NCBI GenBank assembly: GCA_001802645.1
Contig: MGZJ01000040.1
Span: 1-64,000, forward strand
DNA length: 64,000 bases
Source: Geobacteraceae bacterium GWC2_53_11
GTDB lineage: Bacteria; Desulfobacterota; Desulfuromonadia; Geobacterales; Pseudopelobacteraceae
Direction: 5' to 3'
Positions 9,182 through 18,061 of the stretch are shown piece after piece. Within the stretch, counting starts at the first letter, position 1. Every line of letters begins with the position of its first letter. Below the pieces are notes generated by a model that worked only from the letters and a program-made list of their open reading frames with translations, did no database searches and was not told the origin of the DNA. The translations under genes and the position numbers were made by a program.

Positions 9182-9541
9182 ATGAAAAAGGTTCTCGTAG
9201 TTGATGACAGCCTCTCAGTTGCCCGCCAGCTTGAGAAGATCATTGGTGAATCAGGCGATTTCACCTGTGTCGGTCACGCCAAAAACGGTGCCGAGGCGAT
9301 CAAGATGAATCATACGGAAGACCCGGAGATTATCTGCATGGACATGAACATGCCCGGTATGGACGGCCTGACGGCTCTTCGCACTCTCTCGGTCATGGAT
9401 AAAGATGTCAAGGTAGTTATGGTTACGTCTCTGGGCGGAGTTGGCGACAAATTTACCGAGGCTCTTAAGCTCGGCGCCAAGAATGTTATTTCAAAACCAT
9501 TCGAGGCCGACAACGTGCTGCGTATTTTGCGGGAGCTCTGA
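9182..9541 (+). CDS. CheY-like single-domain response regulator
   Basis: A 119-residue stand-alone receiver with the DD pocket (VLVVDDS), phospho-acceptor in CMDMNMPGMDG, Thr in VMVTSLGG and Lys in ISKPFE. The start at 9182 is chosen because an AGGAGG lies at 9166-9171 and the receiver begins there (MKKVLVVDD); an in-frame upstream extension has no ribosome site. No output domain is present, so it acts by protein contact. The gene after it encodes a CheX-like protein, the phosphatase class that dephosphorylates CheY proteins, so the two probably act together. Confidence 0.93.
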   Translation: MKKVLVVDDSLSVARQLEKIIGESGDFTCVGHAKNGAEAIKMNHTEDPEIICMDMNMPGMDGLTALRTLSVMDKDVKVVMVTSLGGVGDKFTEALKLGAKNVISKPFEADNVLRILREL

Positions 9542-9639
9542 TCCACCCCGCTTGGCGCGTCTCTACGTAATCTGTATAAAAGAAAACAATCTGGTTAACC
9601 TGTGTATCCTGTGTATCAGGGCCAGACAAGGGGCGGAAT

Positions 9640-10506
9640 ATGGCTGTTAAATTTTTCGGACAATTTTTGGTAGAACAGGGCATCGTCACCAGCGAAGCGC
9701 TGCTGAATGCCATAAATCTTCAGGACAAGAACAACCTTAAAATCGGCGAAATGGCCATGGAAATGGGGCTGATATCTCCGGCAGATATTCAGCGGGCCCA
9801 TAACGCACAGATGTCCAAAGACATGAGACTTGGCGACTTGCTGGTTGAAATGGGCTTTTTGACACTTGCACAGCTTAATGACGTCATCACCCGCCAGAAG
9901 AATACCCACCTGTACATCGGCGAAGCGCTGGTACAGGTGGGCGCATTGACAAGCAGCGAACTTCAGAAGCACCTGGACGCCTTCAAAGCCGACCAGGCCA
10001 AATACATATCAAACGGCATCGAACTGCCGATCACTTCCGCACATAGTGAAATATGGGAAATGACCGCTGACCTTACCTACAAAATGGTTACCCGTGTCCT
10101 GGACCTGCAGTTCCGGCCCGGTAAATGTGTCGTGGCTACCACCCTCGCCCCTAACTTCATGTTGGCTGCGATGGATTTGTCCGGTGACGTTGAAGCCCGC
10201 TATCTGATCTCCGTATCCGAGGGATTGCAGAAAACCATAGCCAAAGCAATTTTGAATGAGACCTCCGTCGATGACGAACCGGCTGAAGTTCTGGAAGATA
10301 CCGTCATGGAGTTTGTCAACGTCGTCTGCGGCAACGTGGCGGCCAAGGCATCCCAGATGGGAATCATCATGAATATCAACCCGCCGGTCACGATTCACCC
10401 GCCGGCACAAGGCCTGCCGGTCCCTGACGGGCACACGGCGCTCAGCTTCCCGATTCACATCCAGGATGGCGACACCATGGAACTGGTGCTGCTGATCAAG
10501 AACTGA
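9640..10506 (+). CDS. MshEN-type N-terminal domain fused to CheX-like phosphatase domain
   Basis: A 288-residue cytoplasmic protein. Residues about 1-120 contain short helical repeats of the GspE/MshE N-terminal type (FGQFLVEQGIVTSEAL, LGDLLVEMGFLTLAQL, IGEALVQVGALTSSEL); some members of that family bind c-di-GMP. The C-terminal half (about 130-288) matches the CheC/CheX/FliY fold and keeps the conserved E-x2-N catalytic pair in MEFVNVVCGN. It follows the CheY-like gene by 98 bp and ends before a strong terminator. It probably dephosphorylates that or another receiver, with the N-terminal module conferring control. The link to c-di-GMP is inference. Confidence 0.8.
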   Translation: MAVKFFGQFLVEQGIVTSEALLNAINLQDKNNLKIGEMAMEMGLISPADIQRAHNAQMSKDMRLGDLLVEMGFLTLAQLNDVITRQKNTHLYIGEALVQVGALTSSELQKHLDAFKADQAKYISNGIELPITSAHSEIWEMTADLTYKMVTRVLDLQFRPGKCVVATTLAPNFMLAAMDLSGDVEARYLISVSEGLQKTIAKAILNETSVDDEPAEVLEDTVMEFVNVVCGNVAAKASQMGIIMNINPPVTIHPPAQGLPVPDGHTALSFPIHIQDGDTMELVLLIKN

Positions 10507-10527
10507 TCCGCGGAGCGCGGCTCATCT

Positions 10528-10569
10528 AACTGAAACGGCATCCTCTCACACGAGGATGCCGTTTCAGTT
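10528..10569. terminator. bidirectional rho-independent terminator
   Basis: An 18-bp perfect stem (aactgaaacggcatcctc with gaggatgccgtttcagtt) and a 6-nt loop lie between the converging CheX-fusion and tRNA methyltransferase genes. Short T runs occur past the stem in the plus direction. Confidence 0.88.
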
Positions 10570-10592
10570 TGTATCCTGTGAGTATCACGGCA

Positions 10593-11312
10593 TCATCGCC
10601 AGACTTCATCCGTATACTCCCCATCCATATCCCGCACGAACAGCGGCGGCTCTACCACCGGAGCACTCTGTCTCCCCTTGGCCAATTCAGCCATGAACAT
10701 GGTCGCGGGTGATCCGGCATTATTGTGGATCATCCGTATGCGCAGCACCGCAAGCTTCATCTGCGCGGCCTCTGCCATAAATTCCGGTAAACGGGATGGA
10801 AGCTGAATAAAGCAGATCCTCCCCGAGGGTTTCACCAGGTACTTGGCAGCCGCAATAAAATCGGCAAGCCCTGCCGTCGTTTCATGGCGGGCGGCGTCAC
10901 GCCCGGCTTTGGGACTTACCCTGCCGCTCCACGGCGTCCGAAAGGGGGGATTTGACACGACCAGATCAAAGGTCGAATCCGGAAAACTGCTACGCAGATC
11001 AATGACGTCCCCGCCATGGATCGAAACACTTCCGGCAAGGTCATTGTGCTGAATATTCCGCTCAACCAGCGCAGCCATAGCGGGGTTATTTTCGACCGCC
11101 ACAACCGAGGCATCAGGGTTGACGCGGGCGAGCACCAGCGAAATTATGCCGCATCCGGCGCCGAGATCGATGATTCGCCGCCCCGGCTTCAGCTCCGCAC
11201 AAAAACGTGCCAGCAGAAGCGGATCAAGCGAATAGCGATAACCGTGGCGATGCTGGAACATCCGCAGGTCAAACAGTCTGAGTTCATCTTGGGTCAGCTC
11301 TTCACTCTTCAC
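10593..11312 (-). CDS. trmN6: tRNA1(Val) adenine-N6 methyltransferase-like protein (TrmN6/YfiC family)
   Basis: A 239-residue class I SAM-dependent methyltransferase. The SAM-binding motif I is IIDLGAGCGIISLVLA and the N6-adenine signature is NPPF (in VVSNPPFRT). The N-terminus has the family's FQHRHGYRYSLDPLLLA segment. The family methylates adenine 37 of tRNA1(Val); some members act on other RNA or DNA targets. The start is a GTG at 11312 inside a 7-bp tandem repeat shared with the end of the preceding gene. The purine-rich repeat itself (GAAGAG) is the only plausible ribosome site. It closes the minus-strand run that starts in the polysaccharide cluster but has no obvious role in it. Confidence 0.85.
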   Translation of the reverse strand: MKSEELTQDELRLFDLRMFQHRHGYRYSLDPLLLARFCAELKPGRRIIDLGAGCGIISLVLARVNPDASVVAVENNPAMAALVERNIQHNDLAGSVSIHGGDVIDLRSSFPDSTFDLVVSNPPFRTPWSGRVSPKAGRDAARHETTAGLADFIAAAKYLVKPSGRICFIQLPSRLPEFMAEAAQMKLAVLRIRMIHNNAGSPATMFMAELAKGRQSAPVVEPPLFVRDMDGEYTDEVWR

Positions 11313-11344
11313 TCTTCACTCTTCACTCTTCACTCTTCACTCTT
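11298..11344. repeat. heptamer microsatellite (CTCTTCA) joining two genes
   Basis: Six perfect copies of CTCTTCA (11298-11339) and a partial seventh. Read on the minus strand (TGAAGAG), it supplies the last codons and TGA stop of the YfhO-like gene (11325-11323) and the GTG start (11312-11310) and first codons of the tRNA methyltransferase gene. Because each copy carries a TGA and a GTG, slippage would mainly change the distance between the two genes. Confidence 0.95.
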
Positions 11345-13755
11345 TTACGGCACAGGAGCCATTCCCGGATCAGCATGCCGGCAAACAGGGCCAGAGACGC
11401 CAGAGTCAGGTATTTGCCGATCTTGAAGGGAAGCGGGTCAAAACGGAATTCCACCGTATGTTTTCCCGGCGTCAGATAGACACCGCGCAGGACGTGGTTG
11501 GCCGGGTAAATTTCTGTCCGGTTTCCATCCACAAAAGCCTGCCACCCCTGGTAATACTTTTCCCCGATTACCAGCAGACAATTGGCATTGGTTGTCGCCG
11601 AGAGGGAGATCCGTCTCCCCTCGTACGTGCGTATGGCAACTTCACCGTTGAACCCTGATTGTTCCTGCCCGAATGCTCCCATCCGGAACGGAGGTTCGGA
11701 TTCAACCAGAGCTGTTTTTCTCGGATCAAAATTCGGCGACAGCATTACCTGGGGAGCCAGCCCCCCATTAACCGTGACAACCGATGGCACAAGCCATGCT
11801 TTGGGCAAAACTGATTTATTTTCCAGAACGATCTGGTGGCCGTCCGGCGCCTGATATACCGGCTGATATTTTCTGTCAAGCTGTCCCTTGTCCTGAAGGT
11901 ACTGTTCTGATGGGTACACGAGATATTTGACATTAAGCATATCCGCCATGGAAGTGTTCAGGTTAAAAACATCCAGAAGCTCCTGCCAGCGGCGCTGTTG
12001 AATAGGATTCGAGGTAAACAGGACCGGAATCTTGTTGGTCGCAAAGTACATCGGATCACCGCCAACCGGAAGAACACGATAATGGTCTATCCCTTTCGAG
12101 ATAAAATCCACCTCGGGTGTCTTCACGCCGCGGGAATGTTCCGGCAACTGAATAGTAAACAGGAACTTGTCATTGACACGCCAGACATCCGCGACAAACA
12201 GCAGGACAAGCATAATAACGGTAGCCCGGGCAGACAGCCAACGACGGCCAAACGCAATCATCACACCGGCTATACCGAGAGCCAGTACGGCAGCAATTCC
12301 CGTTTCAGTTACCAGATTGCCCCAGCGTTGGGCAACCAGTTGCGGACCCTGTTCAAAGCGATTCGGTTCAGTGATGAGCGGTGACAACAGACTCATCCAG
12401 AGCCGCGCTCCGAACAATTCCGAGCAGAACAAGGTCGCCAGAATGAGCGGCACCGCGGCAACACCCCACATATAGCGCCTGAAAGCAACGGTATCGCGCA
12501 CCTCTTCACGCACCAGCAAGTCAATGCCCCGCGCTGCCAACATCCCCACCCCCAGCAATGGAATGAACATAATCATTTTCGGCACGCGAAAACGGTTTAT
12601 GCCGGGGAAATAGTCGTATAACAGATTATAAAACGGTGTGTATTTGCCCATGGAGAACAGCAGTCCGCCAACAACGGCCGCAACGGCCAGCCATGTGTAT
12701 TTGTCCCTGCGAAAGAGAAGCGGAACCGGAATCAGCAGCCACGGCAGGAGCCCCATGTAGCTGGCAGTCTGGGTAAAGACCATTCTTCCCCAATAATAGG
12801 AAGGGACATTGGTCGGATTTTCGCCCCCTTCCTTGCGGGAAAGGCCAAAGAGCCCCGGAATGACCATCGCCCCCAGCTCTTCAGGGGGCAATGACCACGA
12901 CATGGCTTCTTGCCGTTCAAGCCCCCCCTTGCCCTGGTTGGCACCACTCTTTACGCCGCGATTGGAATGGGTAGACCAGTTTGCCAGCGGGGCCAGTGAA
13001 ACGGCAACCGTTGAAAGAAAAAAGAACAGCACCACCAGATTGTACGCAAGCAGGCGAGGCAGTGAGGATGGCGCTCCCTGCGCACGTTCCGAAATGACGA
13101 TCCCCACCGTCCGGCCAATGCTATACACTGCCAGAGCCAGGCAGGTATAATAGACAATCTGCCAATGGCCGCCACAAAACTGAGCCGTCAGGATGACACT
13201 GGTCGCCATGAACCAGATCAGGCGCCGCGTCTGAAAAGCCTTCTCGATGACATAGAAAACCCAGGGAACAAAGCAGATCGTTGCAATTTTTATGACATGG
13301 CCGGCATTGATCAGAGACACGGTTTCAGGCGCCAGGACAAAAATCAATCCCCCGAACAAGGCGGCTGCGCGGCCTGTACCGATCAAACGGCAGCACGCGT
13401 AGACACCAACGCCGCCAAACAACAGATGCAACACGATGAACCAGGCAACATTGGCAGGCGCCGGAAGCAGCATGAGCAACAGCGGGCGGTACAGGTGTAT
13501 CAACTGGCCGGCGATCCCTCCCCCTTCATCGGTTGCGCCGCTATTGATGTAAATGTCCCAGCCGGGTGAAAACTGAAGCGTCTTGAAGAATTCGGCAAAT
13601 CCGCCGCGCCGTAAACTGTCAACCCACCAGTAAAATTCATTTATTATATCCGGTGCCCGGATCACCTTGTCGGTAAAAAGAATCCGGGAGAAAAAGGCCA
13701 GTAAAATCAGCGCCAGCAGTGCAATCACGGCCAGATCTTTTCTGCGTTCAGTCAT
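11323..13755 (-). CDS. YfhO-like polytopic membrane protein (GT-C-type glycosyltransferase-like)
   Basis: An 810-residue inner-membrane protein with about a dozen hydrophobic segments and a C-terminal periplasmic-type region (about 560-770) before a last membrane helix. The early loop has DIINEFYWW, and the layout resembles the YfhO family, which is related to GT-C glycosyltransferases that use polyprenyl-phosphate sugars. YfhO in Gram-positives glycosylates lipoteichoic acid; the substrate here is unknown. The start overlaps the methyltransferase stop upstream by 4 bp, and the stop lies in the heptamer repeat. The position at the end of a polysaccharide cluster suggests a role in modifying a lipid-linked glycan. 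Confidence 0.8.
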   Translation of the reverse strand: MTERRKDLAVIALLALILLAFFSRILFTDKVIRAPDIINEFYWWVDSLRRGGFAEFFKTLQFSPGWDIYINSGATDEGGGIAGQLIHLYRPLLLMLLPAPANVAWFIVLHLLFGGVGVYACCRLIGTGRAAALFGGLIFVLAPETVSLINAGHVIKIATICFVPWVFYVIEKAFQTRRLIWFMATSVILTAQFCGGHWQIVYYTCLALAVYSIGRTVGIVISERAQGAPSSLPRLLAYNLVVLFFFLSTVAVSLAPLANWSTHSNRGVKSGANQGKGGLERQEAMSWSLPPEELGAMVIPGLFGLSRKEGGENPTNVPSYYWGRMVFTQTASYMGLLPWLLIPVPLLFRRDKYTWLAVAAVVGGLLFSMGKYTPFYNLLYDYFPGINRFRVPKMIMFIPLLGVGMLAARGIDLLVREEVRDTVAFRRYMWGVAAVPLILATLFCSELFGARLWMSLLSPLITEPNRFEQGPQLVAQRWGNLVTETGIAAVLALGIAGVMIAFGRRWLSARATVIMLVLLFVADVWRVNDKFLFTIQLPEHSRGVKTPEVDFISKGIDHYRVLPVGGDPMYFATNKIPVLFTSNPIQQRRWQELLDVFNLNTSMADMLNVKYLVYPSEQYLQDKGQLDRKYQPVYQAPDGHQIVLENKSVLPKAWLVPSVVTVNGGLAPQVMLSPNFDPRKTALVESEPPFRMGAFGQEQSGFNGEVAIRTYEGRRISLSATTNANCLLVIGEKYYQGWQAFVDGNRTEIYPANHVLRGVYLTPGKHTVEFRFDPLPFKIGKYLTLASLALFAGMLIREWLLCRKRVKSEE

Positions 13756-14669
13756 ACGTTTCCTCGTAGGTCCGGCAAGGGTTTCCTGGCCACCAGATAG
13801 GTTTCAGAGGCCAGTTTATGGGCATTGGGGTGTTCATTCAAGAGCAGATCCAGCGGTCGTAACAAAAGGCTGAACAGGTTCCAGACGATCAGCAGCGGCA
13901 GGGCCAGAAATGTGGGGAGAAGGTAGCGCAGGAATTTTGAGGTCAGGTTGAACATGGTATAGATCGCCCCGACGCATACTCCCGATTCGCTGACCTCAAA
14001 ACCATGCGAACTGAACAGATGCTGGTGACCGGTCAGGGTAAAGTTCTGATAATGGTGAGGATAGCCGTGGTACGCCTGTAAGAAAGGAGTAGCGGCAAAC
14101 AGCTCGCCACCGGGGCGCAGAACCCTGAACATCTCCTGCACCGCTTTGAACGGGTCGCTGAGATGTTCCAACACCGCCTCACAAAAGATGGCATCGACAC
14201 TGTTGTCGGCATAAGGCAGCTGGTGGGCATCCGCCACCACCTCCACATTGGGAAAAGGGCCGACATTCAGATTTACCAGCACCTTATGACTCCTCCCAGG
14301 CCCCCCTCCGATTGAAAGACAGAGCGCATCGGACGGTTGTTGGCCAAAGATCCTCTCTACAGCAGCAACAGCTGACCTTTTACGATAATCGGGCACCAGT
14401 AGTTTCTGCACCTTGACAAGCAGAACCTCCAGTGAAAAACGTTCCGGTTTTGAGCTGTATTCGGCAGTCATCTTGTCCGACGCCGTCACATAACCGGCAA
14501 ATGCTTCCGGATCAGGCAGCATGAGGGGAACCCGTCCCTGCAAAAGAGGGTAGGATCGGGATCCGTCGGCTGTTTTCAGCAACGTGCCGGTCGCATCAAT
14601 CGTAAGCTGTTGCAAGGTAACCGGACAAACCAGCCGCCCCTCTTCAATCTGTCTGAACACATCCATCAT
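13752..14669 (-). CDS. SAM-dependent methyltransferase (Methyltransf_11) with Trm112-like N-terminus
   Basis: A 305-residue protein. The first 60 residues resemble a Trm112-type module (GRLVCPVTLQQL .. YPLLQGRVPLML). The methyltransferase core follows, with CLSIGGGPGR as the glycine-rich SAM loop and DNSVDAIFCEAVLEHL as the motif II/III region. A hydrophobic stretch near residues 240-265 may bind the membrane. It sits between a glycosyltransferase and the YfhO-like gene with ATGA overlaps on both sides, so all three are coupled. Methylation of a lipid-linked or surface glycan is a reasonable inference; the acceptor is unknown. Confidence 0.85.
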   Translation of the reverse strand: MMDVFRQIEEGRLVCPVTLQQLTIDATGTLLKTADGSRSYPLLQGRVPLMLPDPEAFAGYVTASDKMTAEYSSKPERFSLEVLLVKVQKLLVPDYRKRSAVAAVERIFGQQPSDALCLSIGGGPGRSHKVLVNLNVGPFPNVEVVADAHQLPYADNSVDAIFCEAVLEHLSDPFKAVQEMFRVLRPGGELFAATPFLQAYHGYPHHYQNFTLTGHQHLFSSHGFEVSESGVCVGAIYTMFNLTSKFLRYLLPTFLALPLLIVWNLFSLLLRPLDLLLNEHPNAHKLASETYLVARKPLPDLRGNV

Positions 14670-15874
14670 TGCAGTTCTCCATCTAAAGCGCCAAGCGCTC
14701 TGTAAAATCGGTCAAGTTTACCGGTGTAGGTACGCCAGGCGAAGTTTGCCAGCAGATATGTCCGCCCGGCTGCGCCGAGCGACCGTCGCCGCCCGGCATC
14801 GTGCAGCAGCGCAATCGTTTCGGCAGCCATCGCCTCCTGATCTCCCGGTTCACAGAGTATCCCGGAGAGACCCGGCTGAATATATTCGGCCAGCTGCCCT
14901 ACCCGATCCGCCACCACCGGACAGCCGGCCATCAGCAGCTCGGTGGCTTTAGCCGGGCACTTGCAGCGATTCACCAGGGTATCGTCAAAAGGATACACGG
15001 CCACATCACCAACGGCAAGATAGCCGGGAAGATCACCCGGATCAACCCACCCCGCCATCAGCAAATTCTCGCGAAAGCCACCCTCTTCCGCAGCAGCCAG
15101 CAGCTGAGCCTCTTCTCCATTTCGCCCCTTGCCGACAACCAGAAAACGCACCTGCGGCACCCGACGGGCAATCGCCGCGAAGAGCCGCTGCAGGCGCACC
15201 TGGCTGAACTCGAAAAAACGGGTATACAGCAGAACTACCGGCGTTTCCGGTGTTATGCCCAATTGTCTACGCCGGTCGGCACCGTCACCACGAGGCGTCT
15301 CGCGTACGCAGTTCGGCAGGTAGAGTATCCGCTCCGGTGATTTCCCCAGCCCGCGAGTCATCTCCTCCAGCCCGCGGCTGGCGACCGTAACACCCCGCGC
15401 CCGCAACGTCAGCCACTGTTCCTGATACGCGTAGAAGCGTTTTTCGAAGGAAGAGTAGCCATGCAGCTCATTCATCCCCCCGCTCCCTTCCCAGTCATCG
15501 GTATCAACAAACAGGGGTGGCAGGGTCATGCCGAATCTTTTCAGCATCAACATCAGCATCAGTGCAAGCCCGCCGTAACCCTTGGGTTTGAAGAGGTGGA
15601 TCAAATCGGGCGTTTCCGCCCGTGCCGACTGCATCATGCGATATGCCAGGACCGGCGCGGCCAGCACTTTGTTTCGCGGACCGAGAAGGATGTTACGCAG
15701 CAGTACTCCATCGATAGTTTCCACCCTCCCCGAATCCTCCGGATTGGTATAGGGGGGCGCTATAATCACCACCTCATGCCCCAGCTGCTGTAGTTCAACC
15801 GCGAGAGGAAGCATGCGGGCAATTACCGTACCTTTGGGACGGATGCCGAATGGAGCCAGGAAAACTATCTTCAT
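14666..15874 (-). CDS. glycosyltransferase family 4 (GT-B fold)
   Basis: A 402-residue cytoplasmic glycosyltransferase. The N-terminal Rossmann half begins MKIVFLAPFGIRPKG. The C-terminal nucleotide-sugar half has RFLVVGKG, the DLPGYLAVGDVAVYPF segment typical of GT4, and KATELLMAGCPVVAD carrying the conserved acidic region. It overlaps its neighbours on both sides by 4 bp (ATGA). It should transfer a hexose or similar sugar from an NDP-sugar to a growing lipid-linked oligosaccharide; donor and linkage cannot be predicted. Confidence 0.9.
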   Translation of the reverse strand: MKIVFLAPFGIRPKGTVIARMLPLAVELQQLGHEVVIIAPPYTNPEDSGRVETIDGVLLRNILLGPRNKVLAAPVLAYRMMQSARAETPDLIHLFKPKGYGGLALMLMLMLKRFGMTLPPLFVDTDDWEGSGGMNELHGYSSFEKRFYAYQEQWLTLRARGVTVASRGLEEMTRGLGKSPERILYLPNCVRETPRGDGADRRRQLGITPETPVVLLYTRFFEFSQVRLQRLFAAIARRVPQVRFLVVGKGRNGEEAQLLAAAEEGGFRENLLMAGWVDPGDLPGYLAVGDVAVYPFDDTLVNRCKCPAKATELLMAGCPVVADRVGQLAEYIQPGLSGILCEPGDQEAMAAETIALLHDAGRRRSLGAAGRTYLLANFAWRTYTGKLDRFYRALGALDGELQ

Positions 15875-16956
15875 TGCCGGCCACCTGCGACCAGAGTCTC
15901 ATACAACGTGGCAAACTCGGCGGCCCGCTGCTGCATGTCGAAGCGTTCCTCAACGTTCCGGCGACCGGCGGCTCCGATTCGCAATCTGAGCGCCGGATCA
16001 TCCAGAAGCTGCCCAATCCGCGCAGCCAGTTCAGCGACATCACCCGGCGTCACCAGAAAACCATTCTCGCCGTCAGTGATGATTTCATCCATGCCGGGAA
16101 TTCGATTAGCGATAACCGGCACCCCATACGACATTGCTTCCAACACCGAAATACTCATGCATTCGTTAAGAGAGCTGTGCACCAGGATGGTCGCCTCGCG
16201 AAACACCCTTGCCGCATCGGCGGTCGGGCCAGGGAAAAAGACCCGATCCGTCAGCCCCTGATCCGTAACGAAACGCCGCAAACCGGCAACAAAACCACGA
16301 GCGGAAAGGCCGACCGTACCATAGAGATGGAGTGTGACATCCTTCCGAGCAAGCCTGCTGAATGCCTCCAGCAGCAAGTCCTGACCCTTGTTGCGGTTGA
16401 TGCTGCCGAGCATGACGATGTTCAGCCCGGCGCTCGATGGCTCAGACGAAGTGACAACCGGGAGGCGGACTGCGTTAAGAATGGTCTGCCGCCTGTTGGT
16501 CGGCAAAGCCGCATAGTGCGCAGCACAATTAACAGCACAAAAGAGCAGACAATCTGCCATGGCAGATGCTTTCTTTAGCAACCACCCACCTACCCCTGCC
16601 TTCTCGTGCAGATGAAATACCACCTTTGCCCCAAACAGTTTAGCGACCAAAACTGATGGCACCAGCTTGATGCTGTTCACATGAACAACATCGGCGGCGG
16701 CAGCAAGCTTAATCAGGTGCAGATTGAGCAGAAAGCGATTGAGACGCCAGATAAAGGGCCACCGGCGGCCCACCACCGTAACGGGAATCCCTGCCGCTCT
16801 CAACTCATCGGCATAGACGCCATCATAGGCGAACAGTACCGACGGTTGAACGCGGCTCCGGTCGAGCGAAAGGATCAGGCTGGCAAGAACAGCCGGCACG
16901 CCGCTGCGGCGGGAATCGTGCAGCAGGTAGAGGACTTTCACGGGCGTGGTAGTCAT
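15871..16956 (-). CDS. glycosyltransferase family 4 (GT-B fold)
   Basis: A 361-residue retaining glycosyltransferase. It opens with KVLYLLHDSRRSGVP, the glycine/serine-rich donor loop of GT4. The C-terminal half has VMLGSINRNKGQDLLLEAF, the classical start of the nucleotide-binding half, and ILVHSSLNECMSISVLEAMSYGVPVIA with the E-x7-E motif. The stop overlaps the next GT4 gene by 4 bp. Both GT4 genes probably add consecutive sugars to the same repeat unit. Confidence 0.92.
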   Translation of the reverse strand: MTTTPVKVLYLLHDSRRSGVPAVLASLILSLDRSRVQPSVLFAYDGVYADELRAAGIPVTVVGRRWPFIWRLNRFLLNLHLIKLAAAADVVHVNSIKLVPSVLVAKLFGAKVVFHLHEKAGVGGWLLKKASAMADCLLFCAVNCAAHYAALPTNRRQTILNAVRLPVVTSSEPSSAGLNIVMLGSINRNKGQDLLLEAFSRLARKDVTLHLYGTVGLSARGFVAGLRRFVTDQGLTDRVFFPGPTADAARVFREATILVHSSLNECMSISVLEAMSYGVPVIANRIPGMDEIITDGENGFLVTPGDVAELAARIGQLLDDPALRLRIGAAGRRNVEERFDMQQRAAEFATLYETLVAGGRQ

Positions 16957-17017
16957 CTATCAGTCCTTCCGCTGTAGGTTCCCGCCAGAGATAGCAGGAG
17001 AGCTTGAGGGCGTTAAT

Positions 17018-18061
17018 TTAGTCATTTTTGATTACAACTTCCCCTCGAAAAGTCTGAAGAATAAATCTCAAGGTTGATACCCATCCCAGGCCAGTCATCT
17101 GAAAAAGATTGGGACGCAACAAAAATCCTTTCGGAATTGTTTTCTGCTCCAGCATTTTTTTTAGCAGTGTAACGAGTCTTTCTGTCAGCACCATCGAAAA
17201 GTGTGGTTCACTGTATACCTTGACTTTGTCGTTTGCCTCTTTGAGCCTGCAAAGCCAATCATCAGCTTTGGAGAAGAAATCCCTATCTCCATTCACCAAA
17301 AAAGCAGAGAGGCGCTGATGAGTTTCAAAATCGGAGGTCGATGGATTCAACCCAAGATTATTCAAGATGGAGAGCCGCACCCTCCCAGCGGTTTCCAACT
17401 GTTGGGCGTTAAACACGCTGGAAATTTGAGTTGGATGAAGACGGTAATTCAATAATACTTCCGGGATGTTTCCCATCTTTAACCGTTGTGCTGCTCTTAC
17501 CCAGAGCTCGTAATCCTCAGCCTGCTGATACGCCATGTCGTAATACAGTCCGTTGTCGATAAACAACTTGCGACGAAACATGACCGTTGGGTGCGCCAAT
17601 ATCGGACCGAATAGCAACCCGCATTGCAACAACTTCGGGTCGCCATGGTGGCGGCAGACCTTGGTATTGCCAACGCCAAATTTGCGTATCCATGTGCCAC
17701 ACACGGCAATATCCGGATGGCTCTCCATAAATGCAACTTGACAGGCGATTCGCTCCGTCAAACTGATATCATCCTGATCCATACGGCAGACATACTCGCC
17801 CGCAGCCAATTCAAGCCCCCGGTTTAGGGTAGCAATCAGCCCCAGGTTAGTCTCGTTATGGACCAACCGAATGCGAGGATCCCGGAATGCCCCAATCACC
17901 TCAGCACTCCGGTCAGTCGAACCATCGTTGACAATCAGAAACTCAAAGTCAGTAAACGTCTGGGCGAGAATACTCTCAATCGCCTCATCGAGATGCTGTT
18001 CACCGTTATAAACTGGCATGAGCACAGTAACCCTGTTATGCGTGCTATCATAATTCATCAT
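17018..18061 (-). CDS. glycosyltransferase family 2 (GT-A fold)
   Basis: A 347-residue inverting glycosyltransferase. The GT-A core (about 10-215) shows VTVLMPVYNGEQHLDEAIES, ILIVNDGSTDRS-like donor binding (FLIVNDGSTDRSAEV) and the metal-binding DxD region as RMDQDDIS. The rest is a helical tail. The start chosen is the ATG at 18061, overlapping the fucosyltransferase stop by 4 bp. A TTG 12 bp upstream and a second ATG 3 bp downstream are possible but less attractive. It lies in the polysaccharide cluster. Confidence 0.9.
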   Translation of the reverse strand: MMNYDSTHNRVTVLMPVYNGEQHLDEAIESILAQTFTDFEFLIVNDGSTDRSAEVIGAFRDPRIRLVHNETNLGLIATLNRGLELAAGEYVCRMDQDDISLTERIACQVAFMESHPDIAVCGTWIRKFGVGNTKVCRHHGDPKLLQCGLLFGPILAHPTVMFRRKLFIDNGLYYDMAYQQAEDYELWVRAAQRLKMGNIPEVLLNYRLHPTQISSVFNAQQLETAGRVRLSILNNLGLNPSTSDFETHQRLSAFLVNGDRDFFSKADDWLCRLKEANDKVKVYSEPHFSMVLTERLVTLLKKMLEQKTIPKGFLLRPNLFQMTGLGWVSTLRFILQTFRGEVVIKND

